Positions 28,953 through 38,236 of a DNA stretch of 64,000 nt are shown here, in pieces; positions within the stretch are counted from its first letter, which is position 1; every line of letters begins with the position of its first letter. The stretch lies in contig NZ_MAST01000007.1 in NCBI RefSeq assembly GCF_001758225.1, positions 62,001-126,000 of the forward strand, in the 5' to 3' direction. This DNA comes from Humibacillus sp. DSM 29435. GTDB taxonomy: Bacteria > Actinomycetota > Actinomycetes > Actinomycetales > Dermatophilaceae. The translations under genes were made by a program, and so were the position numbers. The notes under the pieces were generated by a model. The model had not been told where the DNA came from. It did no database searches and saw only the letters and a list, made by a program, of their open reading frames with translations.

Positions 28953-30767
28953 GTGTCGGGCGCCGGGCGACTCGACCCTCCGCTCGTTGCGCTGGTGGTC
29001 GGAACGACGGCGGCCTGTGTCGTGCTGCCCGGCGGCTCTGGCGGCTCCGGAGACGCACGGCACTGGCCCCTCGCCGAGCTGGTCGACCGGTTCGCCGATC
29101 TCGACTCGGTGATGGCACCGCGCTGGGTGGTCTGGTCGGCCGCTGCGGCCCTGGGCGAGGTGGTCGCGGCCCGGGTCGCGGTGGCCCGCACCTGGGACCT
29201 CGCCGAGGCGCACCGCATCGTGCACGGTGGGTGGTGGGCGACCCCCGGTCACGTGTGGGCCGGCTGCAGGCGGCTCCCGGAGACCGACGTGCCCCGCCTG
29301 CGTCGGGCCCGGGCCGGTTTCGACGGGGGCCTCGGCGACCTGTTCGACCTTGCTGGCGACGAGCAGAACCTGCTCACCGAGACGGGCCACCTGCGCGCCG
29401 ATGCCCTGACGACCTGGGCCGACCGACCCCCGCGACTGGAGCAGCTGGCGCGGGCGGCCCTGGAAAGCCAGCTGGCGCAGGCCGGCTCAGTCGCCACCAT
29501 CGAGGGCAGCGGGGGCAGCGGGAGTAGCCGAGACGGGAGGATGCTGCGCACCGTGTGGTCTGAGTCGGCGGCCGCTGTGCTCTGTCTCGAGCTCGAACGA
29601 GACGGTCTCCCCCTCGACCGCCTGGCCGCCGAAGACCTGATCAGCGCTTCGGCCGGCCCGCGACCGGTCGACGACGCCGATGCTCAGGCCATCCGTTCCC
29701 GGCGCGACCACCGGGTGCTGGTTCACGCGCCCGGTCACGAGCGCACCGACCTGCGCAACCCCGGCCAGGTACGCGACCTGCTCCGCTCGGTCGGTGTCGA
29801 CGTGCCGAACACCCGCGCCTGGGTGCTCGAGCCCTACCGCCAGAGCCATCCACTCGTCGACGCCCTGCTCTCCTGGCGCAAGGACGAGCGCATCGCGACC
29901 ACCTACGGATACCGCTGGCTCGACGAGCACGTCGGCGCCGACGACCGGTTGCGCGGCCGCTGGACCGCGTGTGACGGCTCCGCGGGGCGCATGACCGCCC
30001 AGAACGGTCTGCACAACCTCCCGGCGCCCCTTCGACCCGCCGTGCGGGCCGCCCCGGGCCACGTGTTCGTGCGAGCCGACCTGGGCCAGATCGAACCGAG
30101 GGTGCTCGCGGTCGTGAGCATCGACCGCACCTTCGCCGAGGCGACCCGCAGCGACGACCTCTACGCGCCGGTGGCCGCCAAGCTCGGCGCCGACCGGCCG
30201 ACGGCGAAGGTGGCCGTGCTGGCGGCCATGTACGGTCAACGCTCCGGTGCGGCCGGTGAGGCCCTCAAAGACCTCGAGAAGGCCTACCCGGTGGCCATGG
30301 GTCTGCTCGACCGTGCGTACGCCGACGGTGTCGCCCGCTTGCCGGTGCGAACCTGGGGTGGTCGGCTGATCCGGTTCGGAGCCGCGGCTCCCGTCGCCGC
30401 CGACATCGCCGACGGCGCTGACGGGGCTGACCCTGACGAGCCCAGCGGCATCCGGGAGAAGGCGGGTAATGCCGACGCCGCTCGCGGACGCTATGCCCGC
30501 AACGCCATCATCCAGGGATCGGCGGCCGAGCTGTTCAAGGCATGGGCGGCGACCGTACGCAGGGCCGTCGCCCCCCTGGGCGGCCAGATCGTGCTCTGCC
30601 TGCACGACGAGCTGCTGGTTCAGGTGCCCACGCAGCACGCCCAGGCAGCCGCCGCCGAGGTCGACCGCTCACTGCAGACCGCGGCCCGAACGTGGGCCGG
30701 CACCGAACAGGTTCGCTTCGTGGCCGACACCTCCGTCATCACCAGGTGGAGCGAGGCGAAGGGCTGA
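28953..30767 (+). CDS. DNA polymerase I-like protein (family A polymerase, with a divergent 3'-5' exonuclease region)
   Basis: The product is about 604 aa, similar to a Klenow fragment and lacking the 5' nuclease domain. Family A polymerase motifs are present in divergent form: motif A DLGQIEPRVLAVVS, motif B DRPTAKVAVLAAMYG, and motif C LCLHDELLVQ. The N-terminal third corresponds to the exonuclease fold, but I do not see the DxE active-site motif, so proofreading may be absent. The GTG at 28953 is my choice; a TTG at 28932 overlapping the previous stop is possible. Such second PolA-type proteins are common in actinobacteria, probably for repair (inference). It converges on the PAC2 gene with 1 bp between them. 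Confidence 0.88.
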   Translation: MSGAGRLDPPLVALVVGTTAACVVLPGGSGGSGDARHWPLAELVDRFADLDSVMAPRWVVWSAAAALGEVVAARVAVARTWDLAEAHRIVHGGWWATPGHVWAGCRRLPETDVPRLRRARAGFDGGLGDLFDLAGDEQNLLTETGHLRADALTTWADRPPRLEQLARAALESQLAQAGSVATIEGSGGSGSSRDGRMLRTVWSESAAAVLCLELERDGLPLDRLAAEDLISASAGPRPVDDADAQAIRSRRDHRVLVHAPGHERTDLRNPGQVRDLLRSVGVDVPNTRAWVLEPYRQSHPLVDALLSWRKDERIATTYGYRWLDEHVGADDRLRGRWTACDGSAGRMTAQNGLHNLPAPLRPAVRAAPGHVFVRADLGQIEPRVLAVVSIDRTFAEATRSDDLYAPVAAKLGADRPTAKVAVLAAMYGQRSGAAGEALKDLEKAYPVAMGLLDRAYADGVARLPVRTWGGRLIRFGAAAPVAADIADGADGADPDEPSGIREKAGNADAARGRYARNAIIQGSAAELFKAWAATVRRAVAPLGGQIVLCLHDELLVQVPTQHAQAAAAEVDRSLQTAARTWAGTEQVRFVADTSVITRWSEAKG

Positions 30768-30768
30768 C

Positions 30769-31797
30769 TCAGCCGATGCCGTGCGGCCCTGGTCGGCCGG
30801 GACCACCCTGCTCGCCGCCCTGTTCGTCGCCGTGTTGGTCACCGTGTTGGTCACCGTGTTCGTCGTCGGCGACGTCCTTGAGGAAGGCCTCGAACTCAGC
30901 CCCGATCTCGTCGGCCGTCGGCAGCTCGGACAGGTCGGTGGCGAGCAGGTTGCGCTGCTTGCGACCTTCGAGGAAGGTGTCGTACTGCTGCTCGAGCGCG
31001 CGAACGACGGCGGTGATCTCGTCGCTCTCGGCCATCTGGCGCGCGATCTCGGCCCGGTTGAGCCCGGCCGTGGCCGCCAGGGCGGTGAGGTCGATGTCGA
31101 GCCCGGTGGTCGTCTTGATTCGCTCGAGGCCGAGCAGGGCAGCGTCGGCGAACTCGGTCTGGCCGAGGTAGTGCGGCACGTGGACGGCGAAGCCGACGGC
31201 GTCGTGGCCCGACTCCCCGAGCCGCATCTCGAGCAGCGACGAGAAGCTGCCGGGCACCTGCACGGTGCCGAAGGCGGCGTCGTTCTCGGCGATGAGGCGA
31301 GGCGCGGTGCCGTGCGAGGTCACGCCGAGCGGGCGGGTGTGCGGCACCGCCATGGGGATGCCGTGCACGCTGAGCGTGAGGTCGACGCCGAGGCTCTTGA
31401 CCAGCATCGTGGTGGCTTCGACCATGCGAGCCCACTGGTAGTCGGGCTCGGGGCCGACGAGCAGCAGGAACGGCACACCCTCCTTGTCGACCAGCCGGTG
31501 CAGCAGCAGGCTCGGGTCGTCGTAGCTGCTCCAGTGGTCACGGTCGAAGACCATCACCGGCCGACGCCCGCGGTAGTCGAGCAGCTGGTCGACGTCGAAC
31601 GAGGCCAGCACGCGCGACTCGTGCGTCGCGAGCAGGTGGTCTGAGATGAGCGTCTGGGTGTTGCCGGCATCGATGAACCCGCCCAGAGCGACGATGAGCA
31701 CGGACGCCTGCTGCTCACGCGGGATCGGCGGCGCCACGTCGGCCTGGGCAGCCGGCGTGTCGTTCTCGAACCGGAAGAGCTCGCTGGGGTCCTGCAC
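30769..31797 (-). CDS. PAC2-family protein
   Basis: The 342-aa product begins its PAC2 domain at SVLIVALGGFIDAGNTQTLI and continues with LLLVGPEPDYQWARMV and SVHGIPMAVPHTRPLGVTSH, the pattern of archaeal/actinobacterial PAC2 proteins related to proteasome-assembly chaperones. Its function in bacteria is not settled. The C-terminus is a low-complexity acidic tail with HGDQHGDQHGDEQGGEQGG. The GTG start at 31797 has GAAAGG 8 nt upstream. No proteasome gene is visible in the window. Confidence 0.88.
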   Translation of the reverse strand: MQDPSELFRFENDTPAAQADVAPPIPREQQASVLIVALGGFIDAGNTQTLISDHLLATHESRVLASFDVDQLLDYRGRRPVMVFDRDHWSSYDDPSLLLHRLVDKEGVPFLLLVGPEPDYQWARMVEATTMLVKSLGVDLTLSVHGIPMAVPHTRPLGVTSHGTAPRLIAENDAAFGTVQVPGSFSSLLEMRLGESGHDAVGFAVHVPHYLGQTEFADAALLGLERIKTTTGLDIDLTALAATAGLNRAEIARQMAESDEITAVVRALEQQYDTFLEGRKQRNLLATDLSELPTADEIGAEFEAFLKDVADDEHGDQHGDQHGDEQGGEQGGPGRPGPHGIG

Positions 31798-31871
31798 GGG
31801 GGTGGCCTTTCATCTCGCATCGGTTCGGGGTTGTTGACTGCACGGTCCAACGACCGGCCCGACTCCATCAT

Positions 31872-31904
31872 TCCCTCCTGCGTCCCTCCTGCATTCCCTC
31901 CTGC
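31872..31904 (-). repeat. Three copies of a Shine-Dalgarno-like decamer upstream of the PAC2 gene
   Basis: TCCCTCCTGC occurs at 31872, 31883 and 31895 (spacing 11 and 12 bp). On the minus strand each copy reads GCAGGAGGGA, and the last is followed by ATGATG. It lies about 75-105 bp upstream of the PAC2 start, in the 184-bp gap before lysR. No convincing leader peptide could be confirmed. Confidence 0.6.
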
Positions 31905-31981
31905 CCAGCAGCGGCGATGCGATGTCGCGCCCCGGGGTCAGGCCCGCTCGGCCCGCGCGACGCAGCAGGTGCGGTTCGATC

Positions 31982-32842
31982 TCAGCCGCTCTCGTAGAGG
32001 CGGGTGACGGAGTCGACCAGCTCGCGCAGCCCGGGGGGCTGGTGGTCGTGGTCCCAGGCGAGCCGGACCGGGATGCGAGGCCCGTCGGTGAGGGGCCGGA
32101 AAGCCACCCCGGGCCGGGGGTGGTGATGCGCCGTGGCCTCGGCGGTGGTCCCGACCCCCCTCCCGGCGGCGATGACGTCGAGCCAGGTGTCGACGTCGCC
32201 GGACTCGATGAAGCGAGATGGCTGAGGGCTTCCGCTCCACAGCGCGCTGCTGGTGGTCCCCACCCGAGGGTCGATCACGACGGTGCGGTCGGCGATCTCG
32301 CCCATGCGCAGTGATCGGCGCCGGGACCACTCGGGGTCGTCTGAGGCGAACGCGACGAGTCGCCGTTCGAGCCCGACGACGACGGAGTCGAACTTCTTCT
32401 CGTCGACAGGTCTGCGCACGATCGCGACGTCACTCAGGCCCTCGGCCAGCCCAGCGGTGGGCGAGTTGTGTCGCACGAGCTCCAGCTGGGTGCGCGGGTG
32501 CTGGCGGGCCCAGTCACGTTGCAGCTGAGCGGTGTGCCGTCCGAGTGCTGCCCAGGCGTAACCGACCCGGAGAATGGCGTGCCGAGAGGTGAGGAAATCG
32601 GTGAACTTGTCTGCCTCGGACAACACCCGGCGCGCCTCAGGCAGCAGCTGCCTTCCGGTGCTGGTGAGCTCGCACCCGCGTGGCACGCGGCGTAGGAGCC
32701 GCTCACCCACGGTCTTCTCCAACCCCGCGATGGTGCGGGAGACGGCCGCCTGTGAAACGAAGAGCCGCGTGGCGGCGTCGGTGAAGGACCCCTCGTCGGC
32801 TGCCGCGACGAAGAACCGCAGCTCACGCAGACTCCAATCCAT
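31982..32842 (-). CDS. LysR-family transcriptional regulator
   Basis: The product from the ATG at 32842 is 286 aa. The N-terminal winged helix LRELRFFVAAADEGSFTDAA, followed by RLFVSQAAVSRTIAGLEKTV, is classical for LysR, and an effector-binding domain follows. It is divergent from an EamA-family exporter, a common regulator-target layout. TACGAT lies 6 nt upstream of this ATG with no Shine-Dalgarno sequence, which suggests a leaderless transcript and supports this start over the ATG at 32860. The effector is unknown. Confidence 0.9.
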   Translation of the reverse strand: MDWSLRELRFFVAAADEGSFTDAATRLFVSQAAVSRTIAGLEKTVGERLLRRVPRGCELTSTGRQLLPEARRVLSEADKFTDFLTSRHAILRVGYAWAALGRHTAQLQRDWARQHPRTQLELVRHNSPTAGLAEGLSDVAIVRRPVDEKKFDSVVVGLERRLVAFASDDPEWSRRRSLRMGEIADRTVVIDPRVGTTSSALWSGSPQPSRFIESGDVDTWLDVIAAGRGVGTTAEATAHHHPRPGVAFRPLTDGPRIPVRLAWDHDHQPPGLRELVDSVTRLYESG

Positions 32843-32880
32843 AACCACATCGTATGGCATTCACAAACTGCGCACTAGGT

Positions 32881-32900
32881 TATGGCACGGGCTAGCCATA
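32881..32900. promoter_or_regulatory. Palindrome TATGGC-N8-GCCATA between lysR and the EamA exporter
   Basis: A 20-bp dyad has perfect 6-bp arms (32881-32886 and 32895-32900). A third TATGGC lies at 32853-32858. The dyad ends at the candidate exporter -10 element TAGTTT (32899-32904), which is itself 6 nt before the ATG at 32911. It is the best candidate site for the neighbouring LysR protein. Confidence 0.55.
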
Positions 32901-32910
32901 GTTTCGACGT

Positions 32911-33906
32911 ATGAAAACCGTCGACGCCGTGACTCACCACAGCCCCGAGGGCGGCCCCCCGCTGTCTGCTGACACCGCCACCGCTCGGCAGCGCGGCACC
33001 GGCATGGCGATGATGCTGGCCAGCTCTGCCTCGAACCAGGCGGGCGCAGGCCTGGGTGCGTCGGCGTTCCCGACCATCGGCCCGGTCGGGGTGGTCGCCG
33101 TGCGTCAGCTCGTCACGGCCCTGGTGCTGACCCCGATCGTGCGCCCACGGCTGCGGGGTCTGACCCGGGCGCAGTGGCTGCCCATCCTGGGGCTGGTGCT
33201 CGTGTTCAGTGTGATGAACCTCAGCCTCTACGCCGCGATCGAACGAATCGGGCTGGGCCTGGCCGTGACCCTGGAGTTCCTCGGGCCGCTCACCGTGGCC
33301 GTTGCCAGCTCACGGCGCGTTCGCGACCTCCTCTGCGCGCTCATGGCCGGCGTCGGGGTCGTCGTGCTCGCCGATCCTGGGCCGACCACCGACATCATCG
33401 GCCTCTCTCTGGGACTGGTCGCCGCTGCCGCCTGGGCCTGCTACATCCTGCTCAACCGCACCGTTGGCCAGCGGCTGCCCGGTCTGCAAGGAACCGCGAC
33501 CGCCAGCCTGGTCGCCGCTGCCATCTGGACGCCGATCGCGCTGGTCTGGTTCTCCCTGCACCCGCCCACGGCTGCGTCCATCGGCCTTGCGGTCGCCTGC
33601 GGTCTGCTCTCGTCGATGGTTCCCTATGTCGCCGACCTGATGGCGTTGCGCCGCGTCACCGCCACCGTGTTCGGCACCTTCACCGGCATCAACCCCGTCT
33701 GGGCCGCGCTGGCCGGCTGGCTCCTGCTCCAGCAGACCCTGCACCTCAACGAGTGGTGCGGCATGGCGCTCATCGTGGTCAGCAACATCCTGGTGACGGC
33801 CGGCCACCGCACGTCACGGCCCCACATCTCGGCGCTCGCCACGTCATCTGCGGTGCGCCTCTCAGGAGGCGAGGCGGGCGATCGCCTTGACGACACGCTG
33901 CGGTGA
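32911..33906 (+). CDS. EamA/RhtA-type drug-metabolite exporter
   Basis: The 331-aa product has about ten hydrophobic segments arranged as two EamA repeats. It contains PTIGPVGVVAVRQLVTALVL, LSLYAAIERIGLGLAVTLEF, LGPLTVAVASSRR, and in the second repeat FTGINPVWAALAGWLLLQQT. The pattern resembles RhtA-like amino-acid/metabolite exporters, but the substrate cannot be deduced. The ATG at 32911 lacks a Shine-Dalgarno sequence and follows TAGTTT by 6 nt. Control by the divergent LysR protein is likely. Its last 45 bp overlap the 3' end of hrpA on the other strand. Confidence 0.88.
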   Translation: MKTVDAVTHHSPEGGPPLSADTATARQRGTGMAMMLASSASNQAGAGLGASAFPTIGPVGVVAVRQLVTALVLTPIVRPRLRGLTRAQWLPILGLVLVFSVMNLSLYAAIERIGLGLAVTLEFLGPLTVAVASSRRVRDLLCALMAGVGVVVLADPGPTTDIIGLSLGLVAAAAWACYILLNRTVGQRLPGLQGTATASLVAAAIWTPIALVWFSLHPPTAASIGLAVACGLLSSMVPYVADLMALRRVTATVFGTFTGINPVWAALAGWLLLQQTLHLNEWCGMALIVVSNILVTAGHRTSRPHISALATSSAVRLSGGEAGDRLDDTLR

Positions 33907-36900
33907 GACGGTGTAGGCCGTTCCGAGGGTCTGCGCGAACAACGACACCCGCAGCTCCTCGATCATCCACCCGATGGCGACCACCTCGGCGGCGGCGCGC
34001 TGGCCCGGGCGCAGGCCCTCGAGCAGGTCGGCGTAGCGACCCTCGACGGCGTCGACCTGCTCGAGAGAGGCGGCGTCCTTGGCCAGGTTGGCCGGGCCCT
34101 TGTCGAGTCGTTGGGCGATCCCCTTGAGGTAGCGGCCCAGATCGGGCAACCGGGCGATCCCTGCATCGGCGACGAACCCCGGTCGCACCAGCCCCTCCAG
34201 CTGAGCCCGCACGTCGGCCAGCATCGGGCGCAGTGCCGGGTTCCGCGACTCCTCGAGGGCGCTGAGGCGGGTCGTCAAGGTCAGGTGCCGGGCCAGGATC
34301 GGTTCGACGAGCCCGATCACCTGCACCACCCTGGCCGTCGTGTGGGTGCGCACAGCAGACAGGGCCCATTCGAAGTCGTCTCGGCTGCGCACGGCGTGAC
34401 CCACCCCGCCGAGCCCACCGGCGGGCTCGGCGGTCACGACGGTCGCGGCTCGACCGGTGTCATCGGCCGAGATGTCGTCGACGGCAGCGGCCAGGCAGTC
34501 CTCGAGCAGAGCCGGAACGCTGCCGTGCGGGTTGTGGCCGAGCGCCAGCTTCTGGGTGTTCGTCAGGCGCGAGAGGATCTGTTTCCAGGGCGGGCTGATG
34601 CCGAGCAGCAGCAGCCGGCGCACCCCGAGCCGGTGCTCGGCGTCAGCCTCTGACCGGGTCGGGAGCACCCGGAGGTCGACCGCCCGGCCGGTGTCGACGA
34701 GGGCCGGGTAGCCGCGCACCCCGGTCGCACTCTCGAAGTCCTCCGGGATGGTGTCGACCGACCAGGTGGTCAGACCGGTGCGTTCGATGCCCGAGCTGGC
34801 CACTCGAACCTGCCGGCGCAGCTGCGGCGTCGCGACGTCGCGCACGGCCTCGAGATCCTTGCCGGTGGCGAGAGGCCGGCCGGAGGCGTCGTCGACGCTG
34901 AAGGTGATGCGCAGGTGGTCGGGCACTCGTGACCAGTCGAACAGCTCGGGCGACACGAGCACACCGGTCTGCCGTCGGAGGGAGACTGCGAGCGCCTGCA
35001 CGAGGGTGCCATCAGCCGGGTCGAGAAGGGGCAGCACGCGCCGGGCGTGGTCGGGGGCGGGCACGATGTCACGACGGACCCCCTTGGGCAGTGAGCGGAT
35101 GAGCGCCGTGACGAGCTCCTCGCGAAACCCCGGCACCTGCCAGTCGAAGCCGTCGGGCGAGACCTGGTTCAGCCGGTCGACGGGGATGTGCACGGTGGCA
35201 CCGTCAGCCGGTGAACCCGGCTCGAAGCGGTAGCTCACCGCCAGGTCGTTCTCACCCTGGCGCCACGTGGTGGGGTGCTCGTCGACGAGACCACCGGCCG
35301 TGTCGCGCAGCAGCATCTCCTCCGAGAACGTCAGCAGGTCAGGGGTCTGGCGACGAGCCTTCTTCCACCACGAGTCGAAGTGCCGCGCCGATACGACATC
35401 GGGTGGTATCCGCTGGTCGTAGAAGGACACCAGGGTGAAGTCGTCGACGACGAGGTCGCGGCGTCGCGTTCGGGCCTCGAGCTCACCGAGCCGCTCGACC
35501 AGGGCCGCGTTCTCCCGAAAGAAGGCGTGCTCGGTGTGCCAGTCCCCTTCGACGAGCGCGTGCCGGATGAACAGGTCGCGGGCGAGCTCGGCATCGACCG
35601 ACCCCAGGCCGACGACGCGGCCCACCACGAGAGGTACCCCGTAGAGGGTGACCCGTTCGGTGGCCACCGCCGAGCCGCGCCGGCCCGACCAACGCGGCTC
35701 GGAGTACTGCCGCTTGACCAGGTGAGCCCCGAGGGTCTCGGCCCAGGTCGGGTCGATGCGGGCGTTCATCCGGGCCCAGAGGCGCGTGGTCTCGACCAGC
35801 TCTTCCGCCATGACGAACTGAGGCTGCTTGCGAAAGAGCGCCGACCCGGGGTTGATGCCGAAGCGGGCTCCCCGAGCCCCGGCGTACTCGCGCTTCTGCT
35901 CGTCGCGCACCCCGACGTGCGACAGCAGCCCGGCGAGCAGAGACTGGTGCACGGCATCCGCGTCGACCGCGTCGTGATCGAGCCGCACACTCGCCCGACC
36001 GATGTCGAGGCCGGCCTGTTTGGCCGCCTGCTTGACCTGCGTGTGGAGGTCCTGCCACTCGCGCACCCGGAGGTAGTGCAAGAACTCCGCTTTGCACAAC
36101 CGCCGGAAAGCGCTGGAGCTCAACGATTTCTGCTGCTCCTTGAGGTAGGCCCACAGGTTGAGCCAACCCAGGAAGTCGCTCGTCTCGTCGGCGAACCGCT
36201 TGTGCGCGGCGTTGGCGAGCTCCTGCTTCTCCTGGGGCCGTTCACGCGGATCCTGGATCGACAGCGCCGCCACGATGATGAGCACCTCGCGCAGTACGCC
36301 CCGCTGGTCGGCCTCGATGACCATGCGTGCGTGACGCGGGTCGATGGGCAGCGTTGCGATGGTGCGCCCGTAGGGGGTCAGCTTCCGGCCCGGTCTGCGA
36401 TTGGCCCGGCTCCCCGAGGCCTCGTCGTCCTCCGGGGCGAACGCCTGCAGCTCCTCGAGCAGCCTGACGCCGTCGGCGATCTGGCGGCTGTCGGGCGGGT
36501 CGACGAACGGAAACGCAGCGATGTCACCCAGCCCGAGCGCGGTCATCTGCAGGATGACCGAGGCGAGGTTGGTGCGCAGGATCTCGGGGTCGGTAAAGGG
36601 CGGTCGAGCGTCGAAGTCGTCTTCGGAGTAGAGCCGGATCGCGATGCCGTCTGCGAGTCGGCCGCAGCGGCCGGAGCGTTGGTTGGCCGAGGCCTGGCTG
36701 ATCGGCTCGATGGGCAGCCGCTGCACCTTCGTGCGCTGGCTGTACCGCGAGATGCGTGCCGTTCCGGTGTCGACGACGTAGCGGATGCCGGGCACGGTCA
36801 GCGAGGTCTCGGCGACGTTGGTGGCCAACACGATTCGTCGACCGGTGTGTGACGAGAACACGCGGTGCTGTTCGGCGGCCGACAGCCGTCCGTAGAGCGG

Positions 36901-38106
36901 CACCACTTCGGTGACGGGCAGGCTCATCCCGTTGAGGGCGTCTGCGGCGTCACGGATCTCGCGTTCACCGGAGAAGAACACCAAAATGTCACGGCTGTCG
37001 CTGCCGCCAGGGTTGCGCTCGGTCCAGAGCTCGAGCACGGCGTCGCAGACGCCCGTCACCATGTCGCGCTCCTCGGCCTCAGGTCGGTCGGGGTCGACAA
37101 GGGGTCGGTAGCGCAGCTCGACGGGATACGTACGACCCGAGACCTCGATGATCGGGGCGGGGGTGCCGTCGGGGGCGGCGAAGTGTTCGGCGAAGCGCTG
37201 CGGGTCGATGGTGGCCGAGGTGATGATCACCTTGAGGTCGGGCCGGCGCGGCAGCAGCGTCTTGAGGTAGCCGAGGATGAAGTCGATGTTGAGGCTGCGC
37301 TCATGGGCCTCGTCGATGATGATCGTGTCGTAGCGGCGCAGCTCGCGGTCGCGCTGCATCTCGGCGAGCAGGATGCCGTCGGTCATGACCTTGACGAGGG
37401 TGTCGCGGCTGCTCTCGTCGGTGAAGCGCACCTGGTAGCCCACGGTGGTGCCGAGGTCGACGCCGAGCTCGTCGCTGAGTCGCTCGGCCACCGCCCTGGC
37501 CGCGATGCGGCGCGGCTGCGTGTGGCCGATGACCCCGTCGAGACCCCGGCCCAGCTCGAGGCAGATCTTGGGGATCTGCGTCGTCTTGCCCGATCCGGTC
37601 TCACCCGCGATGACCACGACCTGATGGTCGCGGATGGCGGCCGCGATGTCATCACGGCGTTCGACGACCGGCAGGTCGGGCGGGTAGCTGATCGGTGGGA
37701 GGCTGGCCGCTCGTGTCGCTCGCCTGGCTTCACGCTGCTCCGGGCTGAGCGGCGCACGGCCCGGCCGACGCCCGCCCTGACGACGGCCGGGCTGCCCGCG
37801 CTCTGCGGGTCGACGACCGTCCGACGCCGGTGAGGCGGGGGCCTGGCCGTCCGGCGCCCGCTCGCCCGGCGCCCGCTCGCCCGGTGCCTGACTCGTGGGT
37901 GACTGGCTGGTGGGTGACGGCTCGGACGCCGGCTCCTCAGCATCCTGGCGTGGCCCGCGGCGTCGACGTCCACGCCGTCTGCTGCCCTGCCTCGCGACCT
38001 CGGCGCCGGCCCGGGCCCCGGTACCTCGCCTCGCCCCGATGTCGTCTCCGCCGCCTGGATGCTCGCCGGCCTCACGCCGGGTCGCAGGAGTCGGCTCGTC
38101 GGGCAT
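33862..38106 (-). CDS. hrpA: ATP-dependent DEAH-box RNA helicase HrpA
   Basis: The product from the ATG at 38106 is 1414 aa. After a basic, repeat-like N-terminal tail (residues 1-140), the helicase core shows GETGSGKTTQIPKI (Walker A near residue 173), IIIDEAHERS (DEAH near 263), TSATID, ATNVAETSLTVPGIRYVVDT and QRSGRCGR. HA2, OB-fold and a long C-terminal DUF3418-type region complete the HrpA form. HrpA unwinds RNA and is linked to ribosome rescue in E. coli. The open frame to 38583 is rejected: TATCCT lies 7 nt before this ATG, consistent with leaderless transcription. The 3' end overlaps the EamA gene by 45 bp. Confidence 0.93.
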   Translation of the reverse strand: MPDEPTPATRREAGEHPGGGDDIGARRGTGARAGAEVARQGSRRRGRRRRGPRQDAEEPASEPSPTSQSPTSQAPGERAPGERAPDGQAPASPASDGRRPAERGQPGRRQGGRRPGRAPLSPEQREARRATRAASLPPISYPPDLPVVERRDDIAAAIRDHQVVVIAGETGSGKTTQIPKICLELGRGLDGVIGHTQPRRIAARAVAERLSDELGVDLGTTVGYQVRFTDESSRDTLVKVMTDGILLAEMQRDRELRRYDTIIIDEAHERSLNIDFILGYLKTLLPRRPDLKVIITSATIDPQRFAEHFAAPDGTPAPIIEVSGRTYPVELRYRPLVDPDRPEAEERDMVTGVCDAVLELWTERNPGGSDSRDILVFFSGEREIRDAADALNGMSLPVTEVVPLYGRLSAAEQHRVFSSHTGRRIVLATNVAETSLTVPGIRYVVDTGTARISRYSQRTKVQRLPIEPISQASANQRSGRCGRLADGIAIRLYSEDDFDARPPFTDPEILRTNLASVILQMTALGLGDIAAFPFVDPPDSRQIADGVRLLEELQAFAPEDDEASGSRANRRPGRKLTPYGRTIATLPIDPRHARMVIEADQRGVLREVLIIVAALSIQDPRERPQEKQELANAAHKRFADETSDFLGWLNLWAYLKEQQKSLSSSAFRRLCKAEFLHYLRVREWQDLHTQVKQAAKQAGLDIGRASVRLDHDAVDADAVHQSLLAGLLSHVGVRDEQKREYAGARGARFGINPGSALFRKQPQFVMAEELVETTRLWARMNARIDPTWAETLGAHLVKRQYSEPRWSGRRGSAVATERVTLYGVPLVVGRVVGLGSVDAELARDLFIRHALVEGDWHTEHAFFRENAALVERLGELEARTRRRDLVVDDFTLVSFYDQRIPPDVVSARHFDSWWKKARRQTPDLLTFSEEMLLRDTAGGLVDEHPTTWRQGENDLAVSYRFEPGSPADGATVHIPVDRLNQVSPDGFDWQVPGFREELVTALIRSLPKGVRRDIVPAPDHARRVLPLLDPADGTLVQALAVSLRRQTGVLVSPELFDWSRVPDHLRITFSVDDASGRPLATGKDLEAVRDVATPQLRRQVRVASSGIERTGLTTWSVDTIPEDFESATGVRGYPALVDTGRAVDLRVLPTRSEADAEHRLGVRRLLLLGISPPWKQILSRLTNTQKLALGHNPHGSVPALLEDCLAAAVDDISADDTGRAATVVTAEPAGGLGGVGHAVRSRDDFEWALSAVRTHTTARVVQVIGLVEPILARHLTLTTRLSALEESRNPALRPMLADVRAQLEGLVRPGFVADAGIARLPDLGRYLKGIAQRLDKGPANLAKDAASLEQVDAVEGRYADLLEGLRPGQRAAAEVVAIGWMIEELRVSLFAQTLGTAYTVSPQRVVKAIARLAS

Positions 38107-38113
38107 GGTCGTC

Positions 38114-38119
38114 AGGATA
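38114..38119 (-). promoter_or_regulatory. -10 element of a probable leaderless hrpA promoter
   Basis: TATCCT on the minus strand is 7 nt upstream of the hrpA ATG, with TTCGGT 18 bp further upstream as a possible -35. No Shine-Dalgarno sequence precedes the ATG. Confidence 0.5.
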
Positions 38120-38236
38120 GGTCGCCTGGCGGCTCGAACCGAACCGATATCGCTCGCCCGGAACCGGGAAGGGTCGAGCACGGTCGCATGGGTCGGAGAC
38201 GTAACGTGGTCTTCACCAGAACGCAGAGGAGGCGCG

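Noticed and set aside
31554-31871. 105-codon minus-strand frame after the GGAGGG repeats
   Set aside because: Most of it overlaps the PAC2 coding region in another frame and its composition is that of a shadow. I could not support it as a leader peptide.
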